This document shows, one piece after another, positions 18,901 through 27,325 of a stretch of DNA of 64,000 nucleotides (the stretch's first letter is position 1; each line of letters opens with the position of its first letter). Where the stretch lies: assembly GCF_019923725.1 (NCBI RefSeq), contig NZ_JAHXRI010000010.1, positions 582,636-646,635 of the forward strand. The letters are read 5' to 3'. Under the pieces are notes generated by a model that had not been told where the DNA came from, made no database searches, and was given only the letters and a program-made list of their open reading frames with translations. A program made the position numbers and the translations under genes. The stretch is from Zwartia hollandica (GTDB taxonomy: Bacteria > Pseudomonadota > Gammaproteobacteria > Burkholderiales > Burkholderiaceae_B).

Positions 18901-21529
18901 AGAACGCCGTCGCGCAGCGACTCAAATCGATATCTTGCATGCGCGCGAACACAATTTAAAGAATATCAGCGTGAGTATTCCGCACGATAAATTTACGGTA
19001 ATCACTGGTGTATCTGGCTCTGGCAAGTCGACACTAGCTTTCGATATCTTATTTAACGAAGGACAACGTCGGTATCTCGAATCATTAAACGCGTATGCGC
19101 GTGCCATCGTACAACCGGCTGGCAAGCCCGATGTAGATGCAATCTTTGGCATACCGCCCACGGTTGCGATTGAACAGCGCACCAGCCGCGGGGGTCGCAA
19201 GTCGACGGTCGCGACCATGACCGAGATCCATCACTTTCTGCGTTTGATGTACATGAAGCTCGGCACCCAAATGTGCCCAGATTGCCGTGTCAGCGTCGAG
19301 CCGCAAAGTGCGGATCAGATCGTAGCTCGTATCTTGCGTGACCATAAAGGTCAACGTATTGGCCTGCTCGCGCCGCTTGTTACAGCACGCAAGGGCTATT
19401 ACACCGACCTCGCGAAGTGGGCCTCCGGCAAAGGCTTTACCCACTTACGTGTCGACAATGCGTTTATCGGCACGGCAAAATGGCCTCGCCTCGATCGCTT
19501 CAAAGAGCACACAATTGAATTACCCGTCTGCGATCTCGTGGTCGAATCAAAAAACGAATCCGCTCTGCGTGAAGGCGTGCGTAGCGCGCTCGAACATGGC
19601 CAGGGTGTGATGAGCCTCGTATGGCCGCTCGACAAGCTTCACAGCGATATGGCTGCCACACTTGAGCAGACGCACTTCTCAGTTAAACGCGCCTGTCCGA
19701 GCTGCGGCACGAGTTTCCCTGAACCAGATCCGCGCATGTTCTCGTACAACTCGAAACACGGCTGGTGTACCGGCTGCTTTGGCACAGGGCTTCAGCTTCA
19801 AGGGTTCGACGCAGAACAAACCGGCGAGGAAAACGCGTGGAACGCATCCTATGAGGGCGAGACTAGAGTCTGTACGCAGTGTCATGGCGCGCGCTTAAAT
19901 CCAGTATCGCGCTCCGTACTCTGGCGTGAAAAATCGATTGCCGAGCTCGCAGGTCTTGCAGTATCGGATGCGCATACTTTCTTCACCGGACTCGTCTTAC
20001 GCGGGCGCGATGCAGAAATTGCACGCGATATCCTAAGTGAAATTCGCGGGCGACTGCAATTCATGCAAGAAGTCGGCTTGGGCTATTTGGCTCTTGACCG
20101 TGCAGCACCGACTTTATCGGGCGGAGAAGCCCAACGCATCAGGCTTGCTGCGCAACTCGGTTCCAACATGCAAGGCGTCTGCTATGTATTGGATGAGCCA
20201 ACGATTGGACTGCACCCTCGCGACAATCGCATTTTGTTGGGTGCCCTATCCAAACTCGAGAAAAATGGAAATACCTTGGTCGTCGTAGAGCACGACGACG
20301 ATACGATTCGACGTGCTGAACATGTCATTGATATCGGGCCGGGTGCAGGCGTGCGTGGTGGACGCGTCGTCGCCCAAGGCACGCTACAAGATTTAATGGA
20401 TGCACCTGAATCCACAACGGGTCGGTACTTACGCGAGCCCCTCAAGCACCCGCTACAACCGCGGCGTCCCGTCACCAAAGACCTTCCGATGTTGACGGTA
20501 AAAGGTGCAAAGCTACATAACCTCCGACATGTCGACGCTCACTTTCCAATCGGTCGCTTGAGCGTTGTCACAGGCGTCTCGGGCTCGGGTAAATCAACCC
20601 TCGCGCGCGAAGTGCTGCTCGACAATCTCTCGGTGGCATTGTCGGTGCGTGGCACTCCCGCCTGGCAGGGCTGCGAAGACATTAGCGGTTGGCAAGCGCT
20701 CGATCGAGTTTTAGAAGTGGATCAAACGCCAATTGGTAAGACCCCACGCTCCTGCCCAGCGACTTACATTGGTTTCTGGGATGACGTACGCAAACAGTTC
20801 GCTGAAACGAACGAGGCGCGCATTCGTGGCTGGGGTGCTGGCCGCTTCTCGTTCAATACAGGCGATGGTCGCTGTCCGATCTGTGAAGGCCAAGGCATGC
20901 GCACGCTCGAAATGAGCTTCCTACCCGACATCAAAGTACCCTGCGATGCGTGCGGCGGAGCGCGCTTCAACACCGATACGCTCGCGGTACGCATGCGAGA
21001 AAAACATGCAGGTCAGGTACTGTCGATGGAAGTGGATGACGCGATCGTTTATTTTGCTGCACACCCAAAGATTCGCCATCCTCTGCAACTCATGCAAGAT
21101 GTTGGACTCGGCTACCTGACGCTAGGACAACCCTCGCCCACACTATCTGGCGGTGAAGCGCAACGGATCAAGCTTGTGACCGAGCTTGCAAAAGCGCGTA
21201 TGACAGAAGGTGTCATCACGACTGGCAGAGCCTCACGGTTGCCTCACACGCTCTATGTACTGGACGAGCCCACTGTCGGGCTCTCCATGGCTGATGTGGA
21301 GAAGCTCATCCGCGTACTGCATCGTTTGGTCGAAGCTGGAAACACCGTGGTGGTGATCGAACATAACCTAGACATCATCGCCGAGGCGGACTGGTTGCTG
21401 GATCTCGGCCCAGAGGGTGGCTCGGGCGGAGGTCGTCTTGTCATCGAAGGGACGCCCGAGCAAGTCGCAGGCGCTCGCAAGCGCTCGCATACGGGTGATG
21501 TCCTTCACGAGTTCATGACCCGCACATGA
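15929..21529 (+). CDS. uvrA: Excinuclease ABC subunit A, double-length ('dimeric') form
   Basis: Giant UvrA-like protein of 1866 residues, about twice the normal 940. It contains two complete UvrA units in tandem, hence four ABC ATPase sites. Walker A motifs (GVSGSGKS) start at residues 32, 653, 1027 and 1549. ABC signatures of the form LSGGE(A/V)QR occur four times, and each is followed by a DEP Walker B. Both zinc-finger modules of each unit are seen, for example RCPTCGGTGF...CPDCDGKRF and RCPICEGQGM...CDACGGARF. The unit boundary lies at about residue 985-995 (QIDILHAREHNLKNISVSIP). The two halves differ clearly, so this is an old fusion. UvrA finds bulky DNA lesions for UvrB and normally acts as a dimer; here the dimer may be one chain. 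An ordinary uvrA may exist elsewhere in the genome. Confidence 0.93.
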   Translation: MNPTIRITGARQNNLKNLDVTLNTGELTVITGVSGSGKSSLAFDTLYAEGQRRYVETFSPYARQFLDRMDKPVVDKIEGILPAIAIDQTNPVRSSRSTVGTMTELNDHLKLLFARGAQLMCRGCGQAVCRDSTASIFSAITARAAKASDPRLVITFPVQVPANFSEEEVRGFLDQQGYTRVHADEGPTQTEVVAASAATKAPAKSNKKKTAMLSPTLRTLRVVQDRFRMAGADTSRVMEALDIALKMGNGLIAVHALDQDGQDTEVWKFSDKLHCADCNISYSDPLPSTFSFNSPLGACETCRGFGRVIGIDFGLVIPDENKTLEGGAIKPWQTPSYKECQVELEKYAKRANVSTNTPWKHLPPEHQEWVLHGDPLWKGGNQAWKTQWYGVQRFFDWLETKSYKMHVRVLLSKYRSYTPCPTCKGARLKPDALLWRIDGRSIQDLMLTPIVQLREFAGTVRFAGSLDAAMDLVLTEVRARLKFLCDVGLGYLTLDRQSRTLSGGEVQRINLTTALGTSLVNTLFVLDEPSIGLHPRDIHRIVEVMHRLRDAGNTLVVVEHDPQVMIAADRVIDVGPGPGERGGQIVFDGTPSALKEAPTLTGKYMGGLLKVEAPRPLPVSANTPRLLLEGVTANNLKNVSVEIPLGRLVCVTGVSGSGKSTLIQDVLYPGLLKIMGKPTESPGPFDRILGAEQLADVVMVDQAQIGKTARSNPASYVGAFDPIRKLFAQAPVARERGYTAGTFSFNSGDGRCPTCGGTGFEHVEMQFLSDIYIRCPDCDGKRFRPEVREVEIEHLGRRASIDAVLDMTVSEALEFFKGLRDVQLGLAPLADVGLEYVKLGQPVPTLSGGEAQRLKLAGHLAEAARSGISTAKVAKKGSLFLFDEPTTGLHFDDVARLMRAFRKLLGAGHTLLIIEHNLDVIRSADWVIDLGPEGGDAGGEIIAAGSPEDIMQAPRSYTGEALREYAVAMTPDAIGSTLAETSGKPLQAVLKERRRAATQIDILHAREHNLKNISVSIPHDKFTVITGVSGSGKSTLAFDILFNEGQRRYLESLNAYARAIVQPAGKPDVDAIFGIPPTVAIEQRTSRGGRKSTVATMTEIHHFLRLMYMKLGTQMCPDCRVSVEPQSADQIVARILRDHKGQRIGLLAPLVTARKGYYTDLAKWASGKGFTHLRVDNAFIGTAKWPRLDRFKEHTIELPVCDLVVESKNESALREGVRSALEHGQGVMSLVWPLDKLHSDMAATLEQTHFSVKRACPSCGTSFPEPDPRMFSYNSKHGWCTGCFGTGLQLQGFDAEQTGEENAWNASYEGETRVCTQCHGARLNPVSRSVLWREKSIAELAGLAVSDAHTFFTGLVLRGRDAEIARDILSEIRGRLQFMQEVGLGYLALDRAAPTLSGGEAQRIRLAAQLGSNMQGVCYVLDEPTIGLHPRDNRILLGALSKLEKNGNTLVVVEHDDDTIRRAEHVIDIGPGAGVRGGRVVAQGTLQDLMDAPESTTGRYLREPLKHPLQPRRPVTKDLPMLTVKGAKLHNLRHVDAHFPIGRLSVVTGVSGSGKSTLAREVLLDNLSVALSVRGTPAWQGCEDISGWQALDRVLEVDQTPIGKTPRSCPATYIGFWDDVRKQFAETNEARIRGWGAGRFSFNTGDGRCPICEGQGMRTLEMSFLPDIKVPCDACGGARFNTDTLAVRMREKHAGQVLSMEVDDAIVYFAAHPKIRHPLQLMQDVGLGYLTLGQPSPTLSGGEAQRIKLVTELAKARMTEGVITTGRASRLPHTLYVLDEPTVGLSMADVEKLIRVLHRLVEAGNTVVVIEHNLDIIAEADWLLDLGPEGGSGGGRLVIEGTPEQVAGARKRSHTGDVLHEFMTRT

Positions 21530-22674
21530 CGCACTGTCGCTTTGAAGACCGCTTAGCGGGTGAGGCGCGGGTCTTGTCAGAGCCGCTCTACCGCATTGAA
21601 GCGCGCTCGCAACAAGAACTACCCCAGGCCTTTGTACGCATCGCACAAGCCAAAAAAGACGGTCACTGGATTGCACTTTTGCTGGACTACGAATTAGGGG
21701 AATGGCTTGAGCCAACACTAGAGGTCCATGCAAACGACACCCGTTCTGAACGCACGCAGGACTCCTCGCCGCGCCTGACCGCTCTCGTGTTTGCGAAAAT
21801 GATGCTCGAGGCGCCCTGGGGCGAGGCCCTCCAGACTAGCAAGCACGAGCATTCTGCGGCGATTGAAAACGTAGCTTCCCTTCTTTCGAAGGATGCTTAC
21901 ATCGATCGCATTCAGAAAATCCGTCAATGGATTGCTCAAGGCGAGGTTTATCAAATAAATGCGACGTTTCCGATGTTGGTTCAGCTGCGGGGAGATCCCT
22001 CCACACTTTACAAACGCATCGCGAACAAGCACCCTGTCGGACATGCCGCTTTTATCGAAGACGGTATGCGCACCGTGCTGTCCTTCTCACCTGAATTGTT
22101 TTTGGCACGAACCGGCGACTGCCTGACGACCCGCCCCATGAAAGGTACTGCACCACGTTCAACGGATCCCGCTGAGGATCATGCCTTCAGGCAAGGCTTG
22201 GTAGCGAGCGCCAAAAATCGGGCAGAGAACCTCATGATCGTTGATCTATTGCGCAACGATCTGGGTCGTGTCGCTCTCGCTGGTAGCGTCACAGCAAACC
22301 CACTATTTTCCCTCGAGAAATACCCCTCGGTTTGGACCATGACTTCGACCGTTCAGGCCCGCGTCGCACCTGGCACGGATCTAGAAGCAATTTTAAGAGC
22401 CCTCTTCCCTTGTGGCTCTGTGACGGGCGCACCAAAAATCGCTGCCATGCGGCGCATACAAGAGACAGAGGCTTCACCGCGCGGACTTTACTGCGGTAGC
22501 GTTGGATGGCTAGCTCCTAATGGAGATTTCTCCTTGAACGTGGCGATTCGCACCTTGGTCCTTGATGCACAGAAGGGCACTGGCCTCTATCATGTTGGTG
22601 GCGGTATCGTCTATGACTCTGACCCCGAACAGGAGTGGGAAGAATGCCACTGGAAGGCGCGCATACTCGCTTAA
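21526..22674 (+). CDS. pabB: Aminodeoxychorismate synthase component I
   Basis: Chorismate-binding enzyme of 382 residues that adds ammonia from PabA to chorismate to give 4-amino-4-deoxychorismate for folate. The catalytic core is complete: the QGEVYQINATF segment, SFSPELFLARTGDCLTTRPMKGTAPR, ENLMIVDLLRNDLGRVA and the final GSVTGAPKIAAMRRIQE/SPRGLYCGSVGW block. QIN and PMKGT are typical of PabB rather than TrpE. The N-terminal regulatory region is short compared with E. coli PabB (453). It starts inside the uvrA stop codon (ATGA) and is followed after 10 bases by pabC. PabA is not in the window. Confidence 0.93.
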   Translation: MTHCRFEDRLAGEARVLSEPLYRIEARSQQELPQAFVRIAQAKKDGHWIALLLDYELGEWLEPTLEVHANDTRSERTQDSSPRLTALVFAKMMLEAPWGEALQTSKHEHSAAIENVASLLSKDAYIDRIQKIRQWIAQGEVYQINATFPMLVQLRGDPSTLYKRIANKHPVGHAAFIEDGMRTVLSFSPELFLARTGDCLTTRPMKGTAPRSTDPAEDHAFRQGLVASAKNRAENLMIVDLLRNDLGRVALAGSVTANPLFSLEKYPSVWTMTSTVQARVAPGTDLEAILRALFPCGSVTGAPKIAAMRRIQETEASPRGLYCGSVGWLAPNGDFSLNVAIRTLVLDAQKGTGLYHVGGGIVYDSDPEQEWEECHWKARILA

Positions 22675-22684
22675 AACTAAACAG

Positions 22685-23350
22685 ATGACTAAGCCAACAC
22701 CCGATCTGATAGAAACGATGCACGCTGATGAAGCGGGTACCATTGATTTAATCCCCGAGCATTTAATGCGTCTTGCTCGCTCTGCAAAAGCGCTTGGCTA
22801 TTCTTATCCCGGCGACTCGGCTGTGATTGAGGCCATCAAAACTACTTGCTCGGCGCACACAGGCAAATCGCTTCGCGTGAGATTGTTACTTAGCGCATCA
22901 GGCGTGCTTTCGATGCAAGCGGTGCCCTTAGGCGCACTGTTCGGCACACCGCTGATTGCGCTGTCTCCTGTGGTGCTCAAGAGCCAAGAGCCCCTGCTTC
23001 AGCACAAAACTACACATCGTCCCTGGTATGACGTCACTGCCGAATGGCTCAGCATGCACCCCGCGTACTTCGATCAGATTTTTATCAATGAACGGGGAGA
23101 ATTATGTGAGGGCAGTCGCTCAAACATCTATTTGCTGAGCAAAGGCGTGTGGCTCACGCCTCCCTTGCACTGCGGTTTGCTAGGCGGCACGATGCGTGCA
23201 CGCCTGCTGCAATCAAGTCAGGTGCAGGAGGCCGTCCTGCGCCTGAGTGATCTATCTCACGCGCAAGCAATCCGTTTGTCGAATGGCTTGCGCGGCTGGT
23301 TTGAAGTCAAGCCGGATACCTCACTCCTTCCAGGGCATATCCTTCCATAG
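22685..23350 (+). CDS. pabC: Aminodeoxychorismate lyase-like class IV aminotransferase
   Basis: PLP protein of 221 residues from the ATG at 22685; an earlier start at 22562 lies inside pabB and is not used. The signature of fold-type IV enzymes, ELCEGSRSNIYLL, is present near the middle. The LGGTMRARLL segment fits the C-terminal part of PabC. The expected product reaction is release of pyruvate from aminodeoxychorismate to give 4-aminobenzoate, next to pabB. It is shorter than E. coli PabC (269) because the N-terminal part is reduced. In many proteobacteria this domain is fused to PabB. The last 30 bases overlap the end of the convergent Bug gene. Confidence 0.88.
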   Translation: MTKPTPDLIETMHADEAGTIDLIPEHLMRLARSAKALGYSYPGDSAVIEAIKTTCSAHTGKSLRVRLLLSASGVLSMQAVPLGALFGTPLIALSPVVLKSQEPLLQHKTTHRPWYDVTAEWLSMHPAYFDQIFINERGELCEGSRSNIYLLSKGVWLTPPLHCGLLGGTMRARLLQSSQVQEAVLRLSDLSHAQAIRLSNGLRGWFEVKPDTSLLPGHILP

Positions 23351-24301
23351 TTGTTGCAACATCTTTTCTGTATCCGCCAGTTCTTTTGCATACGCAGGCG
23401 GTGCCAGATAACGGATTGGTGCAAACAACTCACCCGCCTTTTTGATGTACTCAGGATCTGCCGCCGCCTGCGCAACAGCCTTCACTAAGCGATCGCGAAT
23501 CTCAGGTGGCAAGCCCTTCGGTGCTGCCAACCCGCGCAGCGAGGCACTTTCCATGTTGTAGCCCTGCTCCGCAAACGTTGGGGTGTCAGGCGCTAATACC
23601 GTACGCTTAAGTGACATCTGACCAATCATACGCATCGGTGAGCCGCCTTTGATGTAAGCCAGGGCCTCACCCACGTTAATCGCACCGACCACCAACTGAC
23701 CGCTCACCACCGCAGCACGTGTTTCACCCGATCCTTTGTAGGGAACATGGGTCAACTTAACGCCCGCAGCTTTCTCAAAGAACAACATCGCGAGGTGATC
23801 ATCGGAGCCCACGCCCGTGGACCCGACCGTGACCTTACCTGGATTAGCTTTGGCATAGACGACCAAGTCTTTCAAGGTTTTAAACTCGCTCGATGTATTC
23901 ACCGTAAAGGCACCGGGGTCATCAATCAAATTACCAATCAAGTCATAGTCCTTCCAGTGAAAGGTCGATTGGCGCTCAATTGGAATCGAGATCAAGTTAG
24001 GCGTGTTCAAAAAGCCAATGGTGTAGCCATCGGGTGCGGCTTTAGCTAGCTCGGCAAAACCGATCCCACCGCCCGCACCTGCCTTATTGGACACAACAAT
24101 ACGCGCGTTATTACCCAAATATTTTTCAATGTAGGGCGCAATCAATCGGGCAACCAAGTCCGTGCCACCACCTGGTGCATAGGCGATGATCATCGTAATA
24201 GGCTTGTTCGGGTACTGTGCTTGCGCACCACTGGACCACGCCAAGGCAGATAGCAAAGCCACGCCAGTCAGACGACTCAATTTACGGATGAAGCTACTCA
24301 T
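23321..24301 (-). CDS. Bug/TctC-family periplasmic receptor
   Basis: Receptor of 326 residues with a signal peptide (cleavage near GAQA-QYPNKP) and the family pattern KPITMIIAYAPGGGTDLVARLIAP, then VSNKAGAGGGIGFAEL. AAGGAG lies 7 bases before the ATG. It is the last gene of the 2-hydroxyacid cluster (oxidase, RraA-like protein, dehydrogenase), 104 bases after the dehydrogenase, so a hydroxy- or oxo-acid is its likely ligand. No TctA/TctB pair is nearby. Its 3' end overlaps pabC on the other strand by 30 bases. Confidence 0.92.
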   Translation of the reverse strand: MSSFIRKLSRLTGVALLSALAWSSGAQAQYPNKPITMIIAYAPGGGTDLVARLIAPYIEKYLGNNARIVVSNKAGAGGGIGFAELAKAAPDGYTIGFLNTPNLISIPIERQSTFHWKDYDLIGNLIDDPGAFTVNTSSEFKTLKDLVVYAKANPGKVTVGSTGVGSDDHLAMLFFEKAAGVKLTHVPYKGSGETRAAVVSGQLVVGAINVGEALAYIKGGSPMRMIGQMSLKRTVLAPDTPTFAEQGYNMESASLRGLAAPKGLPPEIRDRLVKAVAQAAADPEYIKKAGELFAPIRYLAPPAYAKELADTEKMLQQLWKDMPWKE

Positions 24302-24405
24302 ACAATCTCCTTATATATTCGTGCTGCTTTTTATATTTTTGTACTACTTGTCTTTTCTAAGCCGAACTAAATATAGAGCCCTTCTGACGACTTGGATGTT
24401 ATGAC

Positions 24406-25431
24406 TTACCCGAACATCTTTTTATAACGCTCAACGAATACCGGCCAAACTTCGGGGTTGGCCATACGTGGCGCGCGCTCGCATCGCAACAACCCCTCTA
24501 TTTGCTCGGCACCCATGCGCGCAGCATTACGCCGCGCCTCGTGCGTGACACCTGCTGTGTGATAAGTTGCAGTCACGTTTGGCAAAGACAATAGCGGGTT
24601 ATCGACAGCGGGGGGCTCGACCGTCCAAACATCTAGGCCGGCGCCAGACAGATGTTTGTCGCGCAACGCCTCGTATAACGCTTTCTCATCGTGAATCCCG
24701 CCTCGCGCTGTCGAGAGAAATACTGAACCTTTCTTCATCGAACGATACTGATCAGCACCAAAAAGATTCAGGGTCTCTGGCGAGCGCGGACAATGCACCG
24801 ACACGACATCGGACTGCGTCACTAACTGCTCAAAACTCACAGGTGTTGCCCCGCGCTTTGCGATTTCAGCGTCTGTTATTTTCGGGTCGTACCCGATCAC
24901 CTGCATCCCAAAGGCTTTCGCCAGGTGTGCCACGCGGGTTCCGATATGACCTACTCCCACAATCCCGATCGTCAGCCCTTTTATCTCGTTACCCATTAGA
25001 TCTTCGCGGGTCGTATAGGCATTGGCGCGCATCACACGATCGGACTCGGCAATGCGGTGCTTCACCGACAACAGCAGGCCGATTGCATGCTCGGCTACTG
25101 AGTCGGCGTTACAACTTGATTGATTGACCACCAAGACACCATGGCGGCTGCACGCCTCAAGATCAATGGGATCAAAACCCGCCCCCGATGCAGAGGCACA
25201 CAACAGGTTCGGCAACTGCTTTAGCAGCTCCTCTCCTAGCCACCACTGCTTGGGCACTTCGTCGCGTGCAGCGCAAATATGATAAATCTGCGCCTCTTTG
25301 AGTGTTGCCAACGTTTTTTTATCGTCATCCGCATAGCGACAAATAGTTAGGTCAATGTCCTTGAATTTGGCGAGATGCTCGTCAAAGACCGGGTTAATCC
25401 AAAAATCGAAGCGCACAACCTTTTTTTTCAT
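24406..25431 (-). CDS. D-2-hydroxyacid dehydrogenase (NAD-dependent)
   Basis: Enzyme of 341 residues of the D-isomer 2-hydroxyacid dehydrogenase family, which interconverts a 2-oxoacid and a D-2-hydroxyacid in the cytoplasm. The Rossmann motif is GIVGVGHIGTRVAHLAKAFG with an acidic residue at the end of beta-2 (IGYDP), which predicts NAD. The catalytic triad is visible: Arg in STARGGIHDE, Glu in DVWTVEPP and His in TYHTAG. The start at 25431 (MKKKVVRF) overlaps the stop of the RraA-like gene as ATGA and is preferred over an upstream ATG at 25470. The substrate is not known; its neighbours act on similar compounds. Confidence 0.9.
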   Translation of the reverse strand: MKKKVVRFDFWINPVFDEHLAKFKDIDLTICRYADDDKKTLATLKEAQIYHICAARDEVPKQWWLGEELLKQLPNLLCASASGAGFDPIDLEACSRHGVLVVNQSSCNADSVAEHAIGLLLSVKHRIAESDRVMRANAYTTREDLMGNEIKGLTIGIVGVGHIGTRVAHLAKAFGMQVIGYDPKITDAEIAKRGATPVSFEQLVTQSDVVSVHCPRSPETLNLFGADQYRSMKKGSVFLSTARGGIHDEKALYEALRDKHLSGAGLDVWTVEPPAVDNPLLSLPNVTATYHTAGVTHEARRNAARMGAEQIEGLLRCERAPRMANPEVWPVFVERYKKMFG

Positions 25432-26099
25432 TTCAGAACACCTTTGGCGCGCAGGCTTTGGTCCACCCACTTACGATCCAAGGTTCCTTTGGCGATTTGC
25501 TTCAGAATGTCCTTCTCTTTCTTCTCAACCGCCATCACTAAGGCAGCCAACTCGTCGGCGACATCAGGACGAATTGCAAACACACCGTCATAGTCACCGA
25601 CAATGATGTCACCGGGGTGCACGACCATGCCGTCGACCGAGACCGTGACGTTGATTTCGCCTGGACCTTCTTTGTAGGGACCACGATGCGAGATCGCACG
25701 TGCAAAAACAGGGAAGCTACTTTTGCCCAAGCTGTCGACGTCGCGAATTGGACCATCAATCACAAATCCAGCGATTTTTTTACTAGCTGCAAGCGTAGAC
25801 ATAATTTCACCGATGATCGCATTACGCTGCGCACCACCGGCATCCACCACAATCACATCGCCCGGTGCAGCCATATCAATCGCTTTGTGCACCATCAGGT
25901 TGTCGCCAGGTGCAGTCTTGACCGTGAACGCACGTCCCAAAATACGACCGCCCTTGTGAAAGGGACGCAGATCAACCGTGCCGTTTGTACGGCTCATGAC
26001 ATCACTAATATTTGCCACTGCGAGCTTGGCAAATTTTTTCAAGGTCGCATTGCTGACCGTATGCTTGTGCGTGTTGATCGCAAATCCAAGGTTAGACAT
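25428..26099 (-). CDS. RraA-like / 4-carboxy-4-hydroxy-2-oxoadipate aldolase family protein
   Basis: Protein of 223 residues with the RraA-like fold. Motifs include SDVMSR near the N-terminus, GDNLMVHKAIDMAAPGDVIVVDAGG, the substrate/metal segment FVIDGPIRDVDSL, and GDIIVGDYDGVFAI near the C-terminus. The Arg-Asp pair in GPIRD is the one used by HMG/CHA aldolases and oxaloacetate decarboxylases, while RraA proper is shorter and regulates RNase E. With a hydroxyacid oxidase and dehydrogenase on both sides, an aldolase or decarboxylase role is more likely than an RNA one. GGAG precedes the ATG by 5 bases. Confidence 0.88.
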   Translation of the reverse strand: MSNLGFAINTHKHTVSNATLKKFAKLAVANISDVMSRTNGTVDLRPFHKGGRILGRAFTVKTAPGDNLMVHKAIDMAAPGDVIVVDAGGAQRNAIIGEIMSTLAASKKIAGFVIDGPIRDVDSLGKSSFPVFARAISHRGPYKEGPGEINVTVSVDGMVVHPGDIIVGDYDGVFAIRPDVADELAALVMAVEKKEKDILKQIAKGTLDRKWVDQSLRAKGVLK

Positions 26100-26131
26100 A
26101 TCTACTCCACATAAAATAAAAAGGACGGGGT

Positions 26132-27304
26132 TTAGTCTTTACGACCGACGTGTACTAAAAACTCTGGCGTCAACTCTTTCAGTGTGTTGACACCCATCAT
26201 GGCCATGTTGCGCGAGACTTCTTGCTCTAGCAACGAAATCGCGTGGTCCACACCTGCTGGACCACCCACCGCGGCTGCGTAGTTAAAGGGTCGTCCTAAA
26301 AATACGCAACGTGCACCTAGGGCAATCGCCTTGACAATATCACTGCCGCGACGCACACCGCTATCAAGCATCACGGGGCCGTCTTTAAATGCATCAAGAA
26401 TCTGGGGCAACATTCTCAAGGGCGCAACGGCACCGTCTAGCTGACGGGCTCCATGATTGGACACAATGACGCCGTCCATCCCGTACTGTCGGCAAAGCGC
26501 CGCATCAGCAGGATGCAGAATTCCTTTGATGACCATCGGTCCTTTCCATTGGGCGCGAATCGCTCGAACATGTTCCCAATTCAGGTGACCACGTGAAGAA
26601 AAGTCACGCATGACGTTAGCGGACATAATCGGCGCTCCGCGGGTGGCAAAGGAGTTCTCAAAATGCGGCATGCCGTGGTGCATGAGCGTTTTCAAAAACG
26701 TGCCAAATAGCCAGCGGGGATGAGTAATACCCTGCCACGCCAATCGCAGGCTGGGCCTTAACGGCGTGGAGAACCCTGTGCGCACGTTGTTTTCACGATT
26801 GGCTGAAGACGGAGTATCTACAGTAATCACTAGTGTTTTGAAGCCCGCCACAGCGACGCGATCAATCAAGGGAGCGATCTGTTCCGTTTTTCCAGGCAGA
26901 TACGCCTGAAACCAAGCGTCTGGCGCTCGCTCAACCAACTCTTCCATACGAATCAACGAGGAGCCGCTCATAATCATCGGCACATTCGCACGTGCAGCCG
27001 CCTCGGCCAATACGATATCGCCGCGGTAGGCCGACATAGCGGTAATGCCCATTGGCGCCATACCAAAGGGTGAACTGTACGTCTTACCAAAGAGCTCGAC
27101 TTGCTGGCTGCGCTGCGAGATATCGACAAGGATGCGCGTCAGAAATTCATACTCTGCAAAGACATCCCGGTTAGCCCTTAAAGACTGGCCGTCTTCACAC
27201 GCACCGGCTACATAGCCAAAAATCGGGCGGGGCAAACGTTTCTCGGCTTCGCGTTCAAAATCAGCGAGGGATAGAATTTTTGCTAGTGCGGAAACTTGCG
27301 TCAT
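26132..27304 (-). CDS. FMN-dependent alpha-hydroxyacid oxidase/dehydrogenase
   Basis: TIM-barrel flavoenzyme of 390 residues of the L-lactate dehydrogenase (LldD)/glycolate oxidase/mandelate dehydrogenase family. It oxidises an L-2-hydroxyacid to the 2-oxoacid. The active-site segment VSNHGARQLDG contains the catalytic His and the Arg that holds the carboxylate; the usual GG is GA here. The FMN phosphate loop is LDSGVRRGSDIVKAIALGA, followed by the FLGRPFNYA strand. The N-terminal YVAGACEDGQSLRANRDVF is also typical. It is the first gene of the hydroxyacid cluster, 21 bases after tcdA. The substrate may be lactate or a larger hydroxyacid. Confidence 0.92.
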   Translation of the reverse strand: MTQVSALAKILSLADFEREAEKRLPRPIFGYVAGACEDGQSLRANRDVFAEYEFLTRILVDISQRSQQVELFGKTYSSPFGMAPMGITAMSAYRGDIVLAEAAARANVPMIMSGSSLIRMEELVERAPDAWFQAYLPGKTEQIAPLIDRVAVAGFKTLVITVDTPSSANRENNVRTGFSTPLRPSLRLAWQGITHPRWLFGTFLKTLMHHGMPHFENSFATRGAPIMSANVMRDFSSRGHLNWEHVRAIRAQWKGPMVIKGILHPADAALCRQYGMDGVIVSNHGARQLDGAVAPLRMLPQILDAFKDGPVMLDSGVRRGSDIVKAIALGARCVFLGRPFNYAAAVGGPAGVDHAISLLEQEVSRNMAMMGVNTLKELTPEFLVHVGRKD

Positions 27305-27325
27305 GAAATGCTGCCGTGTGAATAC

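Noticed and set aside
25419-25431. Run of eight T before a CAT as a possible terminator
   Set aside because: It is the Lys codons at the start of the D-2-hydroxyacid dehydrogenase (MKKKVV) on the minus strand, with no stem beside it.
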